The position numbers were made by a program, and so were the translations under genes. Shown piece after piece: positions 47,702 to 56,565 of a stretch of 64,000 nucleotides of DNA. Position 1 is the first letter of the stretch; each line of letters begins with the position of its first letter. Under the pieces are notes generated by a model. It did not search any database. It worked only from the letters and a program-made list of their open reading frames with translations, and was not told where the DNA came from. The stretch is from Pseudomonadota bacterium (GTDB lineage Bacteria; Pseudomonadota; Alphaproteobacteria; Rickettsiales; UBA6187). The DNA lies in contig JAQCEY010000002.1 of NCBI GenBank assembly GCA_027620075.1, positions 1 through 64,000 of the forward strand. Reading direction: 5' to 3'.

Positions 47702-47983
47702 ATGCTATATTTAATGCGCAAGCAGGATGAATCAATCATCATAAACAATGATATTGAACTCAAGGTAATTGAGATCAAAGGCAAATCCGTAAAATTAGGA
47801 TTTAATTTCCCTAAAGGTGCGTCCGTACTGCGAAAAGAACTTTATGACAAGATAATGGCTGAAAATGAAGCCGCATTGAAAATGGGGCAAAGTGTTAGTA
47901 GCGATTTACTGTCATCATTACCTTTATCTGTCGATTTCGGCATAAAATCGAACGAAGATTCTGAGGATTCAAAGGAACAATAA
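47702..47983 (+). CDS. csrA: CsrA-like RNA-binding regulator with C-terminal tail
   Basis: CsrA dimers bind GGA motifs in mRNA leaders and change translation, often of motility and carbon genes. The first 60 residues follow the family (MLYLMRKQDESIIINNDIEL, then LRKELYDKIMAEN, with the RNA-contacting Arg). The protein is 93 residues, longer than the usual 61 or so, because of an acidic Ser/Asp/Glu-rich tail of about 30 residues. AAGG seven bases before the ATG is a good ribosome site. No flagellar gene is adjacent. A palindromic repeat begins at its stop codon. Confidence 0.8.
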   Translation: MLYLMRKQDESIIINNDIELKVIEIKGKSVKLGFNFPKGASVLRKELYDKIMAENEAALKMGQSVSSDLLSSLPLSVDFGIKSNEDSEDSKEQ

Positions 47984-48071
47984 GTAAATTAATTTTTCAA
48001 TAATGTTGTCATCCCCCGAACAAGTCGTGGATAACAATTGGAACTCTTGAAAAGTTAATTTACTATACTTG
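47982..48071. repeat. Palindromic element, copy E (starts at csrA stop)
   Basis: The left arm (AGTAAATTAAnTTTTCAA, about 47983-48000) and the right arm (TTGAAAAGTTAATTTACT, from 48047) are inverted copies with one mismatch in 18. Inside is a TGTCATCCCCCGAA core. The same terminal arms occur in the element at 54500-54647. It touches the csrA stop codon. Confidence 0.75.
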
Positions 48072-48078
48072 TAAGCTA

Positions 48079-48106
48079 TAGATGCTGAAATAAATTCAGC
48101 ATGACA
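48079..48106. repeat. Short palindromic unit beside element E
   Basis: GATGCTGAA ... TTCAGCATGACA forms a hairpin. It is the same unit as in the element at 29915-30070, in the other orientation. It lies between csrA and the convergent PAS gene. Confidence 0.7.
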
Positions 48107-48150
48107 AATATGTGTATTTAGTGAACACTTTAGCTATTATAACAAATGCA

Positions 48151-48612
48151 TTAATCCTTATTTTTTTTATACCTCATGCCACCCAGTATTCCTTTTATAT
48201 CGCCCTTTTCCGCATCACCAAGGGGCAAGAGTATCTGCCTGTAGCATAAAGTTGCTATTTCCTTACAAGGTATTTCGATATTATGTATTAACGGTTTCTT
48301 GGTTTCAACAACCTTGTTATATGCATCCATCGGGGTTTCAAGGAATCTTACAATCAAATTTTTTATATGAACTCCTGATGAATCTTTTTTAAATTCAGTG
48401 TTCAGGTTCTTCCCCAGATAAATAGTTTTGGCTATATTCATCGTTATAGTAGGAACAAGTTCTATCAAGAATATATCCTTGGAAAACTGTACGTCAAATT
48501 CATTGATGTCAATTTCCTTTAACTCAGGAAAATTCCTTTTACCCCTTTTTTCATCCCAGTATTCTTTCAGATAGTCTGTCAATCTTCTGTAATTTTTTTG
48601 CTCTTCTGTCAT
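48151..48612 (-). CDS. PAS_5-type sensory protein
   Basis: The 153-residue protein has the layout of alphaproteobacterial single-domain PAS proteins: an N-terminal LTDYLKEYWDEKRGKRNFP segment, then a sensor core ending in ICYR.ILLPLGD-like sequence. Such proteins sense small molecules or redox state and are often stand-alone. No output domain is present. A perfect 14-base palindrome (48632-48645) lies 20 bases upstream of the ATG and may be its operator. The gene faces csrA. Confidence 0.6.
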   Translation of the reverse strand: MTEEQKNYRRLTDYLKEYWDEKRGKRNFPELKEIDINEFDVQFSKDIFLIELVPTITMNIAKTIYLGKNLNTEFKKDSSGVHIKNLIVRFLETPMDAYNKVVETKKPLIHNIEIPCKEIATLCYRQILLPLGDAEKGDIKGILGGMRYKKNKD

Positions 48613-48631
48613 TTTTATCCTAAAGATTATG

Positions 48632-48645
48632 AGTTAGTACTAACT
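48632..48645. promoter_or_regulatory. Operator-like perfect palindrome upstream of PAS gene
   Basis: AGTTAGTACTAACT is self-complementary. A half-site AGTTAG recurs at about 48685. It lies in the PAS gene/alaS divergent region, 20 bases from the PAS start. Confidence 0.4.
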
Positions 48646-48815
48646 ATGTATTATTAATTTTCAATCATACCTTAGTCAACTTATAGTTAGTGAAAAATGC
48701 TTTTATTTAAAATCAATAGCCGATATCGGCAACAATATACAATAAACTTGCTTCATATATATCGCACATGTTATATAAAGCCTACTTTTAATATATAAAT
48801 ACCAAGCAAAATGAT

Positions 48816-51509
48816 ATGTATAGTGTAAATCAGATTCGTTCCAAATTCCTTGAATTTTTTAAAAGCAAGGGGCATGAAGTCGTACAGTCCGCACCGCTTG
48901 TACCCCATAATGATCCGACCTTGATGTTCACCAATGCGGGCATGGTACCTTTTAAGGACGTATTCACACAAAACGAGAAAAGGAATTATGTAAGGGCAAC
49001 AAGTTCGCAAAAATGCGTAAGGGCGGGCGGCAAGCATAACGACCTTGATAATGTAGGATATACAGCACGTCATCATACTTTTTTCGAGATGCTGGGCAAT
49101 TTCTCATTCGGTGATTATTTTAAGAAAGATGCCATACGCTATGCATGGGAGTTTGTAACGGACGAGAAATGGCTTGGCTTGCCAAAGGAAAAACTATCGG
49201 TTACCGTCTATCACACCGATGACGAGGCGTTTGCTATATGGAAAGAAGTATCAAACCTGCCTGATGAAAAAATACTACGTATCCCTACCAATGATAATTT
49301 CTGGGCAATGGGCGACACAGGACCTTGCGGACCTTGTTCGGAAATTTTTTACGACCATGGAGATTCAATAGAAGGGCAATGGACGCTTGATGAAAACGGC
49401 GAGGATATGTTCGGTGACCGCTTTATCGAGATATGGAATCTGGTTTTCATGCAGTATGAAAAACTATCAAACGGCGACCAGATTAACCTCCCCGCCCCAT
49501 CAATTGATACGGGAATGGGCTTAGAGCGTGTTGCCGCTATTTTACAGGGCAAGCATAATAATTATGAAATCGATTTATTTGAAAATCTGATAGCTGCAAT
49601 AAAGGACGCTACAGGCAACAACGATAATGAAAAAATAGCCTCACACAGGGTTATAGCAGACCATTTGCGTTCGGTTAGTTTTCTGCTGGCAGATGGTGTT
49701 ATGCCTTCAAATGAGGGGCGTGGCTATGTGCTGCGTCGTATCATGCGTCGTGCTATGCGTCATGCGAGGAATTTAGGCTGTAAAAATCCTGTTATTTATA
49801 AAGTTGTATCCGCACTGGTAAATGAAATGGGAGATGCCTACCCTGAATTAAAACGTGCCGAGGCTTTAATCACCGAAATAATAAAACTGGAAGAAGAAAA
49901 ATTCGGTGAAACCCTAGACAGAGGCTTGAAGCTGCTTGATGAGGAAACTAAAGACATATCGGCAGGCGGTATATTATCGGGTGAAGTTGCGTTCAAGTTA
50001 TATGACACATACGGTTTTCCTTATGACCTGACAGTTGATATTTTGCGTGGACGCAATATTGAAGTTGACGAAGAAGGCTTCAAAAAAGCAATGCAGGAAC
50101 AAAAAGACCGTGCCAGAGCGGCATGGAAAGGTTCTGGCGAACAGGCAACCGAAGAAATATGGTTTGAGATAAAGGAAGAGGCAGGGGCTACCGAATTTGT
50201 CGGCTATGAGGCAATAAAGGCACAAGGCAAGGTGGTTGCTATTATTGCCGACGGCATGCCTGTGCAAACACTGCATGGGGGTGCGGAAGGCTCGATAATT
50301 CTAAACCAGACCCCGTTTTATGGCGAGTCAGGCGGTCAGGAAGGCGATAAGGGCTTTATCCGCTCGGATAGCGGTTTTGAAATGCAGATTTCCGATACAC
50401 AGAAAAAGCTTGGTGCATTGCATGTACATGTAGGAAAGGCATTAAGCAGTGAAATAAAGGTAGGTGACGTTGTAACCGCTAATGTTGATGAGGAACGCCG
50501 CAATAATTTACGTGCCAACCATTCGGCTACCCATATCCTGCATGCGGTATTGCGTGAGGTGCTGGGCGAGCATGTAACGCAAAAAGGGTCATTAGTGGCT
50601 GAGGACAAGTTGCGTTTTGACATATCACACCCTAAAGCCGTAACCAAAGAAGAATTGCAGCAGGCTGAAGATAAGGTAAATGAAATAATCAGACAGGATT
50701 CAGCGGTCATGACACGTGTTATGGAGCCTGAAGCCGCTATAAAAGCCGGTGCTATGGCATTATTCGGCGAGAAATACGGTGATGAGGTGCGTGTTGTAAA
50801 TATGGGTCTTAACGCTGGTGGGGATTATTCCGTAGAGCTGTGTGGCGGAACCCATGTAAGACGCACATCGGATATCAAAGAGTTCAAGATAGTTTCAGAG
50901 TCGGCAATTGCGGCAGGAATACGTAGGATAGAGGCAATCACAGGCGATGCCGTAAAGGCATATGAGGCACAGCAGGACGAAAAGAAGCAACGGCAGATAG
51001 ATGCTTACAAAACTGAAATAACCGCATTACAGGAAGAAGCAGCCTCCTTAGGCGAAAAGTCGGAGGTTAATGCCGATTCACTACAATCTGATGATGATTT
51101 CCGTGATGCTATAAAGGGCTTGAAAAAGCAGATATCAAATCTCCGTCAAAAGGCTGCTATGAGCGGTACGGTGGAAAAAGAGGAAATAAACGGCATTGCG
51201 TTCATCGGTAAAAATTTCGGTGATGTTTCGCCAAAAGACTTGCGTGATTTAGTCGGCAACTTACAACAACAGATTGGTTCGGGCGTAGTTGCTGCGACAT
51301 CTTCCTTTGAAGGCAAAGGCTCACTGATTATTGCGGTAAGTGACGACCTGACTTCAAAGGTAAATGCTGTGGAATTAGTGCGTGCCTCCGCCGATATTCT
51401 GGGTGCTAAGGGTGGCGGAGGCAAGCCTAATTTTGCACAAACAGGCGGAACTAACGGTGATAAGGTTGAAGAAGCTATTGCCAAGATAAGGGAAACCTTG
51501 GCAGCTTAA
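48816..51509 (+). CDS. alaS: Alanyl-tRNA synthetase
   Basis: Full length (897 residues). The class II catalytic core starts with MYSVNQIRSKFLEFFKSKGHE. The editing domain has HSATHILHAVLREVLG and CGGTH zinc/editing motifs. The C-terminal C-Ala domain ends with GGGGKPNFAQTGG. It charges tRNA-Ala and edits Ser/Gly errors. Confidence 0.97.
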   Translation: MYSVNQIRSKFLEFFKSKGHEVVQSAPLVPHNDPTLMFTNAGMVPFKDVFTQNEKRNYVRATSSQKCVRAGGKHNDLDNVGYTARHHTFFEMLGNFSFGDYFKKDAIRYAWEFVTDEKWLGLPKEKLSVTVYHTDDEAFAIWKEVSNLPDEKILRIPTNDNFWAMGDTGPCGPCSEIFYDHGDSIEGQWTLDENGEDMFGDRFIEIWNLVFMQYEKLSNGDQINLPAPSIDTGMGLERVAAILQGKHNNYEIDLFENLIAAIKDATGNNDNEKIASHRVIADHLRSVSFLLADGVMPSNEGRGYVLRRIMRRAMRHARNLGCKNPVIYKVVSALVNEMGDAYPELKRAEALITEIIKLEEEKFGETLDRGLKLLDEETKDISAGGILSGEVAFKLYDTYGFPYDLTVDILRGRNIEVDEEGFKKAMQEQKDRARAAWKGSGEQATEEIWFEIKEEAGATEFVGYEAIKAQGKVVAIIADGMPVQTLHGGAEGSIILNQTPFYGESGGQEGDKGFIRSDSGFEMQISDTQKKLGALHVHVGKALSSEIKVGDVVTANVDEERRNNLRANHSATHILHAVLREVLGEHVTQKGSLVAEDKLRFDISHPKAVTKEELQQAEDKVNEIIRQDSAVMTRVMEPEAAIKAGAMALFGEKYGDEVRVVNMGLNAGGDYSVELCGGTHVRRTSDIKEFKIVSESAIAAGIRRIEAITGDAVKAYEAQQDEKKQRQIDAYKTEITALQEEAASLGEKSEVNADSLQSDDDFRDAIKGLKKQISNLRQKAAMSGTVEKEEINGIAFIGKNFGDVSPKDLRDLVGNLQQQIGSGVVAATSSFEGKGSLIIAVSDDLTSKVNAVELVRASADILGAKGGGGKPNFAQTGGTNGDKVEEAIAKIRETLAA

Positions 51510-51521
51510 TATTTGTTCTTT

Positions 51522-51626
51522 TGTCATATTGAATTTATAGTAAATTTGAATTTACTATATTTAAGCATCTAATTTTAAGCTTAAAAGCCACTGAAAAGGT
51601 CTTCTAGGCAGAAGATTCGGGTGACA
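51522..51626. repeat. Palindromic element, copy G
   Basis: Bounded by TGTCA (51522) and TGACA (51622-51626). It contains a nested palindrome TATAGTAAATT/AATTTACTATA (about 51536-51561) sharing its sequence with the arms of elements E and F, then a CTTCT/AGAAG hairpin. It fills the alaS-purN gap. Confidence 0.55.
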
Positions 51627-51643
51627 TTAAAAGGAATACAAAA

Positions 51644-52228
51644 ATGCAAAAACTAAAAACAGCAGTTCTTATATCAGGCAGCGGTACAAACCTTCAGGCT
51701 TTGATTGACGCATGCGGCAATAGTGATTTTCCCGCTCAAATAGTATTAGTGCTATCTAATAAAGCCGATGCATACGGATTAGAACGTGCAAAAAAAGCAG
51801 GCATCAAAACCGCCGTTGTAAATCATAAGGATTTTGCCTCCCGTGAGGAATTTGATAGACAGATGGACAAGGTGATTATTGAATCAGGTGCTAAATTTAT
51901 CTGCATGGCAGGTTTTATGCGTCTTTTATCAGGCTGGTTTACACAAAAATGGCAGGGCAAGCTTGTTAATATCCACCCCTCTTTGCTACCTTCTTTTAAA
52001 GGTGTTAATGCACAAAAACAGGCGTTAGAATACGGCGTAAAGATTGCAGGCTGTACCACTCATTTTGTAACCGAAGAAATGGACGCAGGGCCTATTATCG
52101 CACAGGCGGCGGTTAAAGTTGATGAAAATGAAACCGTGGAGAGCCTGACAGCTAAAATCCTTGAAAAAGAACATGAAATATACCCCAAGACCTTACGGCT
52201 TGTAGCTGAGGGAAAAGCCTCCTTTTAA
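51644..52228 (+). CDS. purN: Phosphoribosylglycinamide formyltransferase
   Basis: PurN transfers a formyl group from 10-formyl-THF to GAR in purine synthesis. The motifs GSGTNLQALIDAC, the catalytic NIHPSLLPSFKG, HFVTEEMDAGPII are intact. The length of 194 residues is normal. AAAGGA precedes the ATG. purM, which often pairs with it, is not adjacent. Confidence 0.95.
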   Translation: MQKLKTAVLISGSGTNLQALIDACGNSDFPAQIVLVLSNKADAYGLERAKKAGIKTAVVNHKDFASREEFDRQMDKVIIESGAKFICMAGFMRLLSGWFTQKWQGKLVNIHPSLLPSFKGVNAQKQALEYGVKIAGCTTHFVTEEMDAGPIIAQAAVKVDENETVESLTAKILEKEHEIYPKTLRLVAEGKASF

Positions 52229-52304
52229 AATATCAAAATAATAGACAAGCGGCACTTACTCCTTTAAGGTACAAAAAGATTAATTTTTTAGTGAGGATTT
52301 TATT

Positions 52305-52856
52305 ATGCTTTTTAATGACTTTATAATAACAGGTGACAACGATGACGATATCTCTACAGGTATCGGTCAGGATTTTATTATAAGCCGTGGCGGTGATGAT
52401 ACTGTAGTTTCAGGAGCCGACAGTGATATGGTGTTGGCAGGTTCGGGTAACGACCGTATATTCGGTGAGAACGGTCAGGACTTCCTGTTCGGCGGTACGG
52501 GCAATGACGAAGTTAACGGCGGAGAAGGAAATGACTGGTTGTTCGGCGGGGAAGGTGACGATCTTCTCATCGGCGGTTTAGGTGCTGATAAAATATCCGG
52601 CGGAGAAGGTGTTGACACCTTCAAATACGTATCAACATTTGAATCCAACGGCAGCTTCTTTGATATAATTTTCGGTTTTGAACAAGGAACGGATATTATA
52701 GACCTTTCCGAGCTTGATTTTGACGGAATAAGCAGCTTTGCGGATATTACCGTTGATAATCAGGGCGGAACTACGACTATCGCAGGTAACAGCGTGGATT
52801 TTTTCGTTCAGTTAAATGGCGGGCATGACCTTACTGCCTCTGATTTTGTATTCTAA
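52305..52856 (+). CDS. Short RTX calcium-binding repeat protein
   Basis: Nonapeptide RTX repeats of type GGxGxDxLx fill residues about 30-110 (GNDRIFGENGQDFLFGG, GGEGNDWLFGGEGDDLLIGG). The C-terminal 70 residues lack repeats and end in LTASDFVF, like the secretion signal of type I secretion substrates. No N-terminal signal peptide is visible. It should be exported through a type I (HlyBD-TolC) system and fold on binding calcium outside. At 183 residues it is very short for an RTX protein, and no transporter gene is adjacent. AGGA precedes the ATG. Confidence 0.8.
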   Translation: MLFNDFIITGDNDDDISTGIGQDFIISRGGDDTVVSGADSDMVLAGSGNDRIFGENGQDFLFGGTGNDEVNGGEGNDWLFGGEGDDLLIGGLGADKISGGEGVDTFKYVSTFESNGSFFDIIFGFEQGTDIIDLSELDFDGISSFADITVDNQGGTTTIAGNSVDFFVQLNGGHDLTASDFVF

Positions 52857-52864
52857 ATTACCTT

Positions 52865-52908
52865 GAAAATCCCTTGTTTTAATAAACGATCAGGGGATTT
52901 TCTTTTTT
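52865..52908 (+). terminator. Rho-independent terminator of RTX gene
   Basis: A nine-base stem (GAAAATCCC 52865-52873 with GGGATTTTC 52894-52902) is followed by six T. Confidence 0.85.
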
Positions 52909-53005
52909 GCGCCTTGCAATTAATTGTTGTATTTTGTGGTGGCTTACTTATATTCTTATAGCTTGATTGTTAAATTTATCGTCAATTCAACTATTTCCAT
53001 TACGC

Positions 53006-54496
53006 ATGAAAAGATCCTTAGCATTTATAATCGTCGGTATAAGTTTATTCTTTACAATGTTGCTAATACCTGCACCCGATGCTATAGGAGATACGGGCTG
53101 GCGTGTTATCGCCGTTATATCCCTGATGTTGATATGGTGGATAAGCGAAGCCGTACCTATTGCCATAACCGCATTATTACCTATCGTCCTGTTTCCGGTA
53201 TTGAAGGTTGTCCCGTTAAATGAAGTCACTGCCAATTACGGTAACCATATTGTTTTCCTGTTCCTTGGCGGCTTTACCATCGCCCTTGCCATGGAAAAAT
53301 GGAATCTGCATACAAGGATTGCACTTGCTATAGTCAGAAAAACAGGGACTCACGCCAACGGTATAATATTAGGCTTTATGATTGCGACGGCTTTTTTGAG
53401 CATGTGGCTTAGTAATACCGCAACTACCGTTATGATGCTACCGATAGCGGCATCTATACTTGCATTGGTAACCAACGGCAAGGCACAAAGCGAGTTGCCT
53501 CAATCTACGGCACGTTTTGCGTTATCGCTGGTGCTGGGCATAGCCTTTGCCGCAAATATAGGCGGAACGGCAACATTAACGGGAACTCCGCCAAATGCTA
53601 TTTTTGCAGCCTTCATGCAAAAACAGTATGATTATACTGTTGAGTACGGCTCGTGGATAATGATAGGCCTGCCTTTTGCCGTACTTATGCTGATAGCCTG
53701 CTGGTTCGTATTGTGCTTCCTTGTATATCCAAGCCGTATGGGAAATATTGCGGGTGCAAGTTCAGAGATAGAAAAACGCTATAAGGCTCTCGGTAAGATA
53801 TCATATAACGAGATAATGGTTCTTGTAGTATTTGTATCTACGGCACTTTTATGGATATTTAAGTCTTCCATACTTCCTTTTGCCATAAAGGACGCAGGTA
53901 TTGCTATAGCTGCATCAATAATATTGTTCTTAATACCGAGGGAAGATAAAAAGGGATTTCTGATGCAATGGGGAGGACGACCTGAGAATAACGACATGAT
54001 AAAAATGCCTTGGAACATATTGCTGTTATTCGGCGGAGGTCTTAGCATAGCCGGTGCTATGGATAAAAGCGGTCTGGTCAGTGTTATCGGTGAGCAAATA
54101 TCGTCTTTTGATTCACTGGGCATTTTCGGTATAGTAGTGCTTTGCTTTATAGTAACTTTATTTATAACGGAAGTTATGAGTAACCTTGCACTTATTACTA
54201 TATTCCTGCCTGTTCTTGCCGGAATTGCACTGAACTTTGGTGAGAATCCGTTGTTATTTGCTATAGGGGCTACTTTAGCCTCTTCATGTGCGTTCATGCT
54301 GCCTATGGCAACACCGCCGAACGCTATTGTTTTTGCCAGCGGTTATATAAAAATTGCCCAGATGGTAAAGGTCGGTACGGTTATGAATATTATATCTATA
54401 ATACTTATCACCTTACTTTCATACACCTTGATAAGTGCGGTATTTGACATTAAAGCTAAAACCGTTCCCCAGTGGGCTAAGGTTGTTGAGAAATAG
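53006..54496 (+). CDS. DASS-family sodium:dicarboxylate symporter
   Basis: An SLC13/CitT-type secondary transporter with about 11-12 membrane helices. The two Na/substrate motifs are present: LSNTATTVMMLPIAASI and MLPMATPPNAIVFASGY. It should import C4 dicarboxylates, citrate or sulfate with sodium. The ATG at 53006 gives a typical N-terminus (MKRSLAFIIVGI); an in-frame TTG at 52967 is not needed. A palindromic element begins three bases after its stop codon. Confidence 0.85.
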   Translation: MKRSLAFIIVGISLFFTMLLIPAPDAIGDTGWRVIAVISLMLIWWISEAVPIAITALLPIVLFPVLKVVPLNEVTANYGNHIVFLFLGGFTIALAMEKWNLHTRIALAIVRKTGTHANGIILGFMIATAFLSMWLSNTATTVMMLPIAASILALVTNGKAQSELPQSTARFALSLVLGIAFAANIGGTATLTGTPPNAIFAAFMQKQYDYTVEYGSWIMIGLPFAVLMLIACWFVLCFLVYPSRMGNIAGASSEIEKRYKALGKISYNEIMVLVVFVSTALLWIFKSSILPFAIKDAGIAIAASIILFLIPREDKKGFLMQWGGRPENNDMIKMPWNILLLFGGGLSIAGAMDKSGLVSVIGEQISSFDSLGIFGIVVLCFIVTLFITEVMSNLALITIFLPVLAGIALNFGENPLLFAIGATLASSCAFMLPMATPPNAIVFASGYIKIAQMVKVGTVMNIISIILITLLSYTLISAVFDIKAKTVPQWAKVVEK

Positions 54497-54499
54497 TTA

Positions 54500-54647
54500 C
54501 AAGTATCGTAACTAACTTTTCAACAATGCTGTCATCCCCCGAATTTGCGAAGCAAATTATAGGGGGATCTTGTTTTAACTTATTCAGATCCCCGAACAAG
54601 TCGGGGATGACAACTCTAACTATTGAAAAGTAAAAATACTATACTTG
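54500..54647. repeat. Palindromic element, copy F
   Basis: The arms 54500-54523 and 54623-54647 are imperfect inverted copies (CAAGTATnGT...ACTTTTCAA). Inside are TGTCATCCCC/GGGGATGACA arms (from about 54530 to 54611) and a smaller hairpin GAATTTGC/GCAAATT. It shares its terminal arms with the element at 47982-48071. It lies between the transporter gene and the truncated ankyrin gene. Confidence 0.8.
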
Positions 54648-54678
54648 ACCATCGGATGACTTTTATTTCGAGTCAGGC

Positions 54679-55125
54679 TTAATGAATAGGTGTATTACCG
54701 TTCCTATCTCTTATTGAAAGAGCCTTGTTGGCATTATCACCCAATACTTCCAGAGCATGGGTTAACACTTCGGGGCATGTATGGGAAGCAAGCCGGTGCA
54801 GAGCGGTCGATTGTTCACGATTATTTGTATCAGTAAGCTGGAAATCGGCAAGCCCGTATTTATCGGCTTCATCAAGTATAAAATTAACCACCTTATTATT
54901 GTTGATATTATGGCTGACTATATCCAAAAACGAGCCTTCATATATCTGATTATCGGACTCAAAGCGGTTACAGCTAAAAAGCTCTTTTTTCTCATTTTCG
55001 GATAATTCACTTATTGTCTGAAGTATTCTTTTACCGGTTATCTTCATATCCGTCAAATCCAGCTCCAAAGCACTTATAATTTTCTTAGAAAGTTCTTTGT
55101 TACAAGTTTTGTTTTTTTCTCCCAT
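54679..55125 (-). CDS. Truncated ankyrin-repeat protein
   Basis: The 148-residue product has a helical N-terminal part (about 1-95) and then one ankyrin repeat (NREQSTALHRLASHTCPEVLTHALEVLG). A second repeat begins with RDRNGNTPIH and the stop codon falls directly after it, just where TPLHLA should continue. The protein is thus cut mid-repeat. A palindromic element starts about 30 bases past the stop. Ankyrin proteins are common in host-associated alphaproteobacteria. It may be a remnant. Confidence 0.65.
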   Translation of the reverse strand: MGEKNKTCNKELSKKIISALELDLTDMKITGKRILQTISELSENEKKELFSCNRFESDNQIYEGSFLDIVSHNINNNKVVNFILDEADKYGLADFQLTDTNNREQSTALHRLASHTCPEVLTHALEVLGDNANKALSIRDRNGNTPIH

Positions 55126-55261
55126 TTAACTCCCCCCTTCGGTTATTCAATGCCTTTTCAAAAAACAATGCTGCTATTACGCCTCATTGTAGTATAATTT
55201 TTATTACATTGCAAATTTTATTGGAACGAATTTAGGACGATAATTATAAGTGTTTGAAAAA

Positions 55262-55918
55262 TCAGGCAACACACTCGGGTATAAGGATGTCGAGTATTAA
55301 CTCACCATCTTTTGCCAATATATCTATCTCAACATCGGTGAAATTTAGTAAGGTATTTCGGATGTCTTGAAGGTCTACACCGCCTTCAGATTCATTTATG
55401 ATTATCTTATGAATATCTATATTGCGGCTTTTAAGGGCATTTATAGCGGTCAGGGTGTGGCTGATAGTACCAAGATAGCTACCCGTAACCAATATCGCAG
55501 GCAGATTAACTTCCTGCATCAGGTCAAGAAATGTTTTTTCCTTGTTTATAGGAACCATAACCCCGCCAACGCCTTCTATTATAAGATGCTCCGATAGTGC
55601 TTTTGCACTCTTACAAAATTTAACGACCGTATCGAAATTTATCTCCCTACCCTCTTTTGCCGCTGCCATATCGGGTGAAAGTGGAGCTATAAACCGCCAT
55701 GGAGATATAGTATCTATATCATCGGGGAAGAACGGTCTTCCCATAGCGGAAAGGATACGACAGGTATCCGTTTCTTCATTATAATCTTCCCAACCGCTGA
55801 TTATAGGTTTAAGACCTAATACACTTATATTTTGGGCAACAAGCCTTTTTATAAGCGAGCATGTAACATATGTCTTGCCTATATCCGTACCTGTTGCCGT
55901 AATAAAATATTGTGTCAT
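55262..55918 (-). CDS. bioD: Dethiobiotin synthetase
   Basis: BioD closes the ureido ring of dethiobiotin using ATP, CO2 and DAPA. The P-loop TATGTDIGKTYVT is at the N-terminus and EGVGGVMVPI is the conserved central motif. The length of 218 residues is normal. It overlaps secB by one base (TAATG), so the two are coupled. Other biotin genes (bioA, B, F) are not in the window, so biotin synthesis cannot be called complete here. Confidence 0.92.
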   Translation of the reverse strand: MTQYFITATGTDIGKTYVTCSLIKRLVAQNISVLGLKPIISGWEDYNEETDTCRILSAMGRPFFPDDIDTISPWRFIAPLSPDMAAAKEGREINFDTVVKFCKSAKALSEHLIIEGVGGVMVPINKEKTFLDLMQEVNLPAILVTGSYLGTISHTLTAINALKSRNIDIHKIIINESEGGVDLQDIRNTLLNFTDVEIDILAKDGELILDILIPECVA

Positions 55919-56409
55919 TAATTAGCTTTAGATGCGTTTTGCTTATTTTGCTGCATTTTATGCTGGGTAAACAATGCTCCAAAATCCACAGGGTCAAGCA
56001 TTAACGGAGGGAAACCGCCGTCACGTGTTGCGTCTGAGATTATTCTACGAGCATAAGGAAATAGCATTCCAGGGCAATATACCATCAATACCGCCTCTTT
56101 TTCTCCTTCAGGCACGTCTACCGAGAATATCCCCGAATAATTAAGCTCTACTACGAAAAGACCACTATCTTTAACTTTCGCTTTTGCACCCATTATAAGG
56201 CTAACCTCAAAGGCATTTCCTTCTATAGCCTGAACCTGAATATCAACCGAAACATCTATATTGGGTTTTTCGCCCTTTCCTATCAGGCTCTTAGGGGCAT
56301 TCGGATTTTCAAAAGACAGGTCTTTTACATATTGTGCGTTAATAATAACCTGCCTGTTAGGCTGTTGATTATTTGGCTGATTTTCGTTCTTTTGTTCTTT
56401 TTTTGTCAT
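55918..56409 (-). CDS. secB: Protein-export chaperone SecB
   Basis: SecB keeps precursor proteins unfolded and delivers them to SecA. The family signature is clear (INAQYVKDLSFENPNAPKS, ELNYSGIFSVD, CPGMLFPYARRIISDATRDGGFPPLMLDPVDFGALF). The 163-residue length includes a Gln/Asn-rich C-terminal tail. It is divergent from the Tim44-like gene, a typical alphaproteobacterial layout. Confidence 0.96.
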   Translation of the reverse strand: MTKKEQKNENQPNNQQPNRQVIINAQYVKDLSFENPNAPKSLIGKGEKPNIDVSVDIQVQAIEGNAFEVSLIMGAKAKVKDSGLFVVELNYSGIFSVDVPEGEKEAVLMVYCPGMLFPYARRIISDATRDGGFPPLMLDPVDFGALFTQHKMQQNKQNASKAN

Positions 56410-56565
56410 TAATTTAACCTTTTCTTCATATTTTTAGTTTATAATAAAACTATATAAATTTATTGTAATAATAACTATCTTGCAACAGTCTATAATTTGA
56501 TATAAGATGTAATATAGGGTTTTACGAGGAATTACCAGTTTAAATTAATGTTTTTGGGAGTGCTA

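Noticed and set aside
36..54647. CRISPR array
   Set aside because: The repeats are palindromic, intergenic, unevenly spaced and isolated; there are no regular spacers and no cas genes.
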